Below, one piece after another: positions 45,027 through 54,420 of a stretch of DNA of 64,000 nt (positions are counted from its first letter, which is position 1; every line of letters begins with the position of its first letter). The notes beneath the pieces are model-generated. The model worked only from the letters and a program-made list of their open reading frames with translations, was not told the DNA's origin and made no database searches. This DNA comes from Chrysomallon squamiferum (Eukaryota > Mollusca > Gastropoda > Neomphalida > Peltospiridae). Position numbers and translations under genes: made by a program. The stretch is from the NCBI GenBank assembly GCA_012295275.1, contig CM022672.1:22001628-22065627 (forward strand), in the 5' to 3' direction.

Positions 45027-45803
45027 AGTTAAAAAACCCCAACAACTTAGCTATAAGATTGGAGCAGTGAATTAATATTTTATAATGGTTTCGATAATGC
45101 TGATCTAGATATTAAAATAAATGAAAAGTAAACTTGAGAGGAAACTGATAAAATCTTACCTAAACTTTACTGTACTTAATGAATCATGATATTTCTAATA
45201 ATTTTGAATGATATACTGGTGAATTTTATCTACATTCACTTTATACCTAAATAAATTTTGCAGTTGTTGTCTTGTTCTTTTTCTTTTTACAGGAATCATG
45301 CAATAACGACTAAAGCAATTACTGTTAGCTTAACAACATGACCCACTAAAAATAAAAAAATAAATTACTTATTCTTATAATATTAATGCACTTGTTTTCT
45401 TTTTCAACAAACACTCAGAAACAAGTAGGGAAAAAACAATTAGCATAAGAACGTGGTATTAATAATAAAAAAAGAACTAATAATTAAAAATTTTATGCTA
45501 AAAAGATATACTTACCCACTCAGGACACCAAGAACTAAGTTCAGCATGAAAAACGATCCCAGGATGATAAGAGGTATAAAATATAAAAAATTGAATTTGC
45601 TTCCTACGGCATCATTTGTCTGAAAAAAAACACAGAGATTATTAACATATTGTACACACACAGAGAGACGGGGAGATGAATGGTTTAAAAAATGCTTTTA
45701 CAAATTCCAAAGTTCAAAATAGTAAACAGAAGAATACTAATGTAAAACAACCAATAAATTTCATAATATTTACTGTTTGTAGAATTGAAAAGTATGTATT
45801 ATT

Positions 45804-45840
<37 letters not shown>

Positions 45841-47190
45841 CAGAAATAAATAAATGTAAAATAGCTGGTATGTATTTTGATATTGTTTACTGTGGTCTCT
45901 AACAATAAAAAAGTTATAAATTCAATGTACATAAGTAATAAACAGAAGTAAATTAATGTAAATTTGCCAGTACATATTATGATACTGTTAACTGAGTACT
46001 GTGGTTTTTGACAGATAAATGAGTTATAAATTAAAACAATAAAAATTATAAAAATGACAGAAATAAGAGATAAAAAATTATCATCTAACATAAAATTCAA
46101 ATATTAAAGTCATATTAAAGAAAAGAAGAAACCTGCTATTGGCAGAATTTGTTACTCTTTTTTGGTCAGCACTAAACAATCTTTAGAAAGTGCCTTCCCA
46201 TAAACAGAAAAAATATTTATAAACTATTTGCAGTACAGTGCTAGGATGGGAAACAGCCAGTGGGCAACCTGAGCAGAATTGATCCTGTAAGCCACTGTAC
46301 CTCAGCGCTGCACTGTAACCATTTAACTACAGAGAAAATCCTTTTAAAAGTCTTAAAGAAACAATTTAACCATTGTTACCATCATGTTGGTATTTCTAAT
46401 CACTTACATTCATTATTTAAAGTGAACAATCTCAGAGGCCAGAGTGCATTTAGAGATGGATGAAAATCCTGCCCTTCTGTCTCATATTTTCTATACTTCC
46501 TTAGGGAGTATTCACTGTCTAGACAATATTTGCATTTTAAGAAATGTTCCTTTGCCCTCCCTGTTCAGTAATTCACAAGAGAGATTTAAGGTAGAATTTT
46601 TGGCAGAAAAACAAATCGAAGAAAATGCTTTTGGTCCTGGATCTCCCAAGAATTTATTTTATTATTATTTTTTATTATTTATTTAATTATTTATTCATTC
46701 ATTTATTAATTTATTTATTCATTCATTCATCGATCCATTTATTCATTATTTATTTATTTATTTATTTATTATTTATTTATTTTGTAATACAGCCTAAATA
46801 CATTTTGATTATATCTAATATTTTATTTCTACAATTAATATATTAATAGCAAAAAACTGATTCTGAGAAGAAAAAAAATAACAATATTAAAAAAAAAACT
46901 TAATTGGAAATAATTGTTGCAAAAATATTTAAGCCATTTATATATATTATCACTATCTTAAATTGTCATGTTTACAGATATTTCATTTAAAAAAAGTCAG
47001 TTTGTTAGTGTGAATCAAGTAGTAAAACATAAAAATACTTTCAAACTGATCAGTAATTATGTGTCATACGTCATGGTAACAGTTTACTAAAATAGTAACT
47101 GGAATGATAAATTTGAAACATACCTTTGTAATATTTACCTACCTTAATGTCTTTTTCACTAGGCCTATACATTTTCTTTTCTCTCAAACA

Positions 47191-47225
<35 letters not shown>

Positions 47226-47261
47226 AAAACAAGTAAATAAATAAAAATGATAAATAAATAA

Positions 47262-47292
<31 letters not shown>

Positions 47293-50200
47293 AACTAAAA
47301 AAAAAAATTATAATAAAAAACAGCCAAACCATGACTTAAACTTTGCAGAAGGCAGCTTCACAACACATCAAGGACACGGAATTAATACTCCAAAAACGAA
47401 TGTCGAATGAGAACACTCACATAATACAATACTGTAGTCCATCCCTCCATAGTAATGCACTGAAACACAGTTAACATAGCATATCCTATATTGTCAAAAC
47501 TGGTAATTCCTTCATTTGGTCCCCTCCAACCTTTTCTGCACTGTGATATGTTTGCTTGGCATTGAAAACCCACAACCATATTTGGGTTTATTGAACAAGG
47601 TCTTATAGTCTCTTCATCTCCGAGATCAATGTCGTCTGGAAACATAAAGGAAATTAAAGAATAGTTATTAAAAACGAAAGATAAATTGTAAAATAGTTTA
47701 GAAATCTAATGAGATGAATTTTATATTTTTTATTTGTGTACAATTAATTATCATATGAGGAATAATGGAATTTTCTGCATTTTTGAAGGATTAAGAAAGA
47801 TGTGTATTAATTTTTTAATTAAATTTATAAAATGTAAAGTTTCAGTTAATTTACTTTAGATGTAATGGAGCTGACATACTAACTTGGTAATCATTGAAAT
47901 CATGACAATATAAAAACTGAGTTCATGGTTTGATAGAAACTAAGATCCTGATTTGATTAAAACTGAGATAATGATTTGATGAAAACAGAGATCATATCTT
48001 ATGGAAAATGAAATCATGACTTGATGGAAATTACAACCTACTCTTGATAGACACAAAGATCATGATATGATTGAAGTTGAGATCATGACAATTTAAACTG
48101 AAATCAGGACTTGATGGAAACTGAGATCATGTCTTGATGGAAATTAAGATCATGATTTAAGCAAATTTGAGATGGTGACTTGATGGAAGTTCAGATCACT
48201 ACTTGATGGAAACTGAGATCACTACTTGATGGACATATAGCATTTTGATGGAAACAGATTATGATTTGACTGAAAAACTTACCTTCATCTCTAGAATTAG
48301 CATCAATTCTGAAGCAGGCATTGTGGAAAATACCAGAGTAGAACTCTAGGCCAATGATGGCAAAGATGATAATTGCAAAAAGCACCAATAAACACACTTG
48401 TAACAAAGGAGCCATGGCTCTTATAATGGATTTCAATACTACTTGTAAACCTGAAATCATTAAAAGATATATTAAATTTTAACATACATACATACATACA
48501 TTCATACATACATTCATACATAGTTATAAAACAAAATATTTTTAACAATTCAGTAATTGCTAATTAGCATTTTACTTCACAATATTTATATTATTTTTTG
48601 TTTCACTTTATAGAGAGAATAAATGAATGATAAATGATAAATTACATCAAAATTTCTGAAGAAACAAACAAGAATTAAAATTAGTATAGATAAATGAATA
48701 CTTAGTAATGATATTGAAATACATTTATGTATTCATTATCCATTATTCAGCACTAGTAAATTAATTTATATTATGACATAATTATAATAAAATTCATTTA
48801 CTATTTAAATGAGATAATTATATGATATTCATTTACATTTGAATTATTATTTTTCTACATCTCATCATCATGAAAAACTAATGGCTGAAGTGTACAAAAT
48901 AATAAAAATCAAGAAGATTAAAGAGAAAATGATATAAAATTGTAACCTAAATGTAAGTTTAATAATAACCATCACCTTATAAATTATCTTGAATATCTGT
49001 TATAAATAATAATAATAAAAACAAGGAAAAACAAAAGGGAATATGTATGTGTTATAACCCACAATGAAACTAAGCTGTGACCACTAATGGAATATGACAA
49101 GTTTTAATAACTTCTTACTCACTGAAACTGAATTATGACAAAAGTTTGTTTAAATTTAATAAATTGGTTCATTAATTTTTAACACAGTGCTTCTTAAATA
49201 TTTCAATCTGATTAATTCTTGAGTCTACAACAGAAACATTTATTAATCTACAACTGAATTTCAATACTGTTTTCAGTAATTTTCATCCAATTTTCCATAT
49301 AGTTTCATTCACCCCCAAAAAGTTTCATTTACCCTATGGTGAACTGTCCACCAGTTTAAAAAAATTAATCATAGATTTAATCAACTAACTGTCTGTAAAG
49401 CTATTATATGTGAAACATATTTGAGTGTTTCTTTCCCATAAAACATATTCCATTAGTGGGATGGGTGCCCCATTTGGAACGAGGTAATTCCATTATGGGT
49501 TGTACCAAGTGTGTTTAGCTTCTACATACTTGGAATGCCCGAAACCAACTTGAGGGGTCGAAGCACCCTGACTGCCCGAAGGGTCCGCAGATCAAACGAC
49601 GAACTCTTGTTTGTGGAATGCACCAAGGTGACGAACCTAAGCAAGAACAAATTTGGGAACCAAGGTAAGGATGGAATAAGGATTTTGGGTTAAATTGGCT
49701 GGGAATAAAGATATATATGAATAAACAGTTCTAATGGTCTTTTTGGTCAAATAGAACTGAAGACAAAAATGTATGAAAGGTTGAAATAAATTGGGAATGA
49801 AAATACATCTTCTTGATTGAAACTGGAAAAGGAGTTAATTAATAAATAAAAAGGTTGAAAAGAATTAATAATAATAAATGTTAAAAAATGATTAGTAAAC
49901 ACAAATAATGTTTTTAATTATTACAATTTATTTTTTCTAAAAACGTTTTAAAGAAATTAGGATGAACATTTTTGGTTCTTCTTGCTATTCTCTGCAATAC
50001 AAAACAGTAAAATCATTCGTTTCTAAATCGAAAAGCTTGATTTTTTCTTTCATTTATTTCTTTATCACACATTAGTAAAATTACTGAACTGAATACAACT
50101 GCCTCTCCATGCCTTCCATTATTTTACATAATATTCTGGATAAAAACAAGCTTTAAAGCCCAGCATGGTTGCTTAACCACTCAACTTAATGACAGTATTG

Positions 50201-52973
50201 AATACTGACTAATTTTTTATATTGTAAATGCAATATTTTATTATCACAAATTCTACATACACAGTTTAAGAGAAGCAATTTTTCATATTATTATATATTT
50301 TTTTATTTTAAATTCAAAGTAATTAAATTTTAATTCTAATTGATTGATGAATACAGATGTATAAGTGAGATTTAAAAAATGATAATAAAATAATTTACAA
50401 AACATGAAGAGATCTAGAACTGGGGGTTTTTTTGGAGAAAAAAAAGAAAAGAAAGCAAAATGACTGGTTACTTAAATAGATGATCAATCAAATTTTAAAT
50501 TGTGCATTTTGAAGTATCATTGAAAAACAACAACAAACTAAATTATTTGCACTGCTTTCTCTTATAAAGCGTTCCAATAGCAACTGCTAAATATTCATAT
50601 TTTTAACAATACATCAACATGTTTTAATGTTGCTATGTTTCTATCACAGATTTCTTGTAAAATAAGGTATGAGAGAGAAAACCTGCTGTTGTTATTCAGA
50701 GTTGTAGACATATAATCATTTTATTTGTCAGCCCAAAAACATTAATTAATTTTTGTATACAGAGAAGCACATTCCACAGACTTTGTAAAACAAGATACAG
50801 GACATTGGCTGGAATAATAAATAGACCAATGACCTGATTAGGAGGATTGATCTTGCAACCCATCCAACCACAACTGTACATTCTAACTTCATCTACAGCT
50901 ACTATACAAGATGGATTAAATATTGTGAATAAAGAAATAAAAAAAGATTCAGGACAATAAAAATAGTGATAATAATAATAATAATACCAACACCATCTGA
51001 TCCAAAAAAACAACATTTTTTTTCCTCTTAGATTAAAAATACATTTAAATGCCAATTCAAAAGATCTCATCATATGAAAATAAACAATTGCTGGAATAAA
51101 ATTTAAAATAAATCAGTTTATTACTGTATAAGAATATTCAAATGTTGGTGTTTTTGTTGTTGTTTGTTTTTTTTTTTTTTTTTAATTAATGATCAAGTTG
51201 ATCAAAACTGAATTAAAAAAATAACAGTAATCAATATTAAATATTTCAAATTAATTTTTTTTTTTTTTTTTTAACATATAAAAAAATTATTTATAAATGA
51301 ATATTATGGCAATAATGGTTGAAACAGTTCTTTTGCATTTATTTATTTATTTAATAATATATTTTAAATTCATTTTAAATATGACATAAGCAGGTTTCCA
51401 GTGCACCAGGATCTATGGATATATTGGAAGGAAATAATGATCAAAGCCCTTATCCCTCAGTTGTTTCTTTTGTGTGTGATGAATATATAGGATCACTTTT
51501 GTAGTTTTTCTCTCTCTAACTCACTTTCTATGCCATTAACCAACTTTAATGGTCTAAGAACCCGAAGTGACCGTATGGCACCTTGGTCTAAAGATGGAAA
51601 TATCACCTCTACCAGCCTGTCAAATGAAACAGTATGCACAACAAATTGAACTCAGTATTAATGTTCCTGGCACTGAAACACCTTTGTTTGTTTAACTAAC
51701 TTAGAAAATATGAATTTTGTATGGCACATAATCTGATGTTTTGTTAAAAGTGTCTGTCTGAAATGAAACAGTATGCACAACACACTGAACTCAATATCAA
51801 GTGATCTTGGAACCATGACTTCTTTGCTTGTATAATTAATTTAGAAAACATAAGAGGTTATTAAATACTGAATAAGATATAAGCCAGTTTTTTTAGTAGC
51901 AATGGCTCTGATAATTCGGTTGTTTGTGAATTTTAGTTAACATCACTGTTTGTTTGTCTTTTTTGATTTTTTAGCTAAATATTATAATTCTTTTGTGGTA
52001 TTTTTTAATTATTTTTTGGCTGTATTTTTTTATTATTATTATTTTGTTCTTTGTTATGACCTGTATCTTTTCTATTTTTGTTATTATTATTATATTATTA
52101 TTATATTATCATCATCATCATTGTTATTGTAATCATTATCATAATAATTATAGTAGTAGTAATAATATTAATAATAATAATAATAATAATTATTATTATT
52201 ATTATTTTTTTTTTTTTTTTTTTTTATTTACTTTTGTGTATGTGCATATGTCTTTAAATGAACATGATAGTGGTTTTCAGCCATATTATTTCAAAATTCC
52301 AATCTTTATCGAGTGAAATAATAAAACATTAAAGGAACATTTTATCTTTGTTTTCTGATACTTACCCTGTAACAACTACTATAAAATCCATTATATTCCA
52401 GACGTTGCGTAAGTATGAGCCTTTGTGTAAAACAAACCCTAGAGCTACTATTTTTAGCATGGCTTCTACACAGAATATCCCCAGGAAGTAAACTTCTGTG
52501 TCATCCTGAAAAACAGAACACACATATAATAAATACATTTTATATATATATACAGAGTGAGAGATAACACACACACACACACACAAACTTATATATATAT
52601 ATATATATATATATGAAAGAAAGAAGAGAGAATGGAATAGAAAACGATATTAAGAAAACCTGAAGGGTCTGTTTTATATTTTGTTATTAAACAAATATTT
52701 TACACTTTAATTTCTTCTTCCTTTTTTCCTTTCTTTTTTCTTTTATATTTCTTTGCAGAATAAAGAATAAAAATGCTATAATTTTACATTAAAATTGTTA
52801 TTTTATTGTCAAAGAAATAAAATCTTTTTTTCACAAAAAACGAAGAATATTTTTATGCAGCAAATAATACCTTTGAACTTATATGAAGCAGAAACAAATA
52901 ATTTTAACAATATTTAGTTTCCTTCAGTGTTTTTAGTTTCAAAAAATAATCAGTTAAATAGTAATAATAATAA

Positions 52974-53012
<39 letters not shown>

Positions 53013-54369
53013 AATAAAATAAAATAAAATAAAATAAATATTAATTTAAAAGAATAATAAAAATCATTGCAAATATACTTTCAAGATCAAAAGAATTTCA
53101 ATGTAACAATTTATAATTTATTGAAATGAGAATGGTCAGTTGTTTTCATGGTGGCTGTTTCACAACCTGTGTACAATATGGCACATATTGTTAAAGGATC
53201 CATCTAATATTACTACATGTTGTCTGTTTTAACAGTCTGTTTAATATACAATAAATCATGTGATAATGTGTCTGTTTAAGTAGATCCCATTTGCTGAAAT
53301 GCTACCTCCTGTACAATCAATACAAAAATAATTATACTTAGTGAACAGTTCAGCTGCTTTCATGCATAAAATACTTATTTAAGCTGGATTTGTTGACAAC
53401 CAAATAAAAATAAATGTATATGTCTTTGGTGAAAACTTTAGTGAAAATTAAATAACAAAAGCTTTAAAAAATATATTTTTGTTTAAATGAAATATAAATA
53501 AATTTAAATTCCATTGATGAAAGTTTTAGATGTTGTTGTTTTTTGTGTTCATTTTTAAAATCTTTAATGGTCAGTGGTGAAACCATTAAAAAAAATAATA
53601 TAAAAATCTTAATAAATATTTATTTAATTTATTTTAATTTTTTTATTATGACAGTGAAATAAAAATAAACTTAATCACTGGTGATAAACATCATTTAAAT
53701 TTTTAATAAAATCATATGAAACAAATGTCATAACAGACATAGAAGTAAAGTTATTATCCTAATCTTTTATTATCTTTGCTATTTTTTTTTTTTTTTTTTT
53801 TTATGACTGCCAAACAAAAATATGGATAAAGCAAATTTCTCATTACAGTTTGACCTTTATAGAATATATTAGCCAAATGTGTTTTTGAGATTTCCTAAAG
53901 CTGCAAGACAAAAGTGTGACTATTTGATCCTGATAAAGTTTGCATCTAAAGCTGAGTTCACACCTACAGAATTAAGGTAAATGATTTTATGAATGTCCAA
54001 AAATACAGCGTTTAAAACAGGTTAAGAATACAAAAATATATATACATACACACTAAACACAGATGTTTTTCAAATTTAATTTAGCATTAAGTAATATTTT
54101 GTGATTTTATATAGATAGATTAATACAATATTTCTTATCAATCTATCTAACAGTTTCAACTAAATAACATGAAAATATAAATAAAAATGTAGCTTAAAAC
54201 TTCTTTATGGTTATCATAATTAATCTAGACTACTGTAATTATTTCATTTCATTTGGCAATTACACTTATTATCAACCAGACAAATTCCATACTTAATTCT
54301 AAGATGCTTTGTTACCATGGCTTCCATTAGCCAACTGAATACTGAATATTGATATAAAATGTTTGTAAA

Positions 54370-54420
<51 letters not shown>

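Noticed and set aside
46260-46686. Plus-strand open frames of 67-80 codons in less AT-rich DNA
   Set aside because: Overlap a SINE-like fragment and TTTA repeats, no homologue recognised, opposite strand to the gene.
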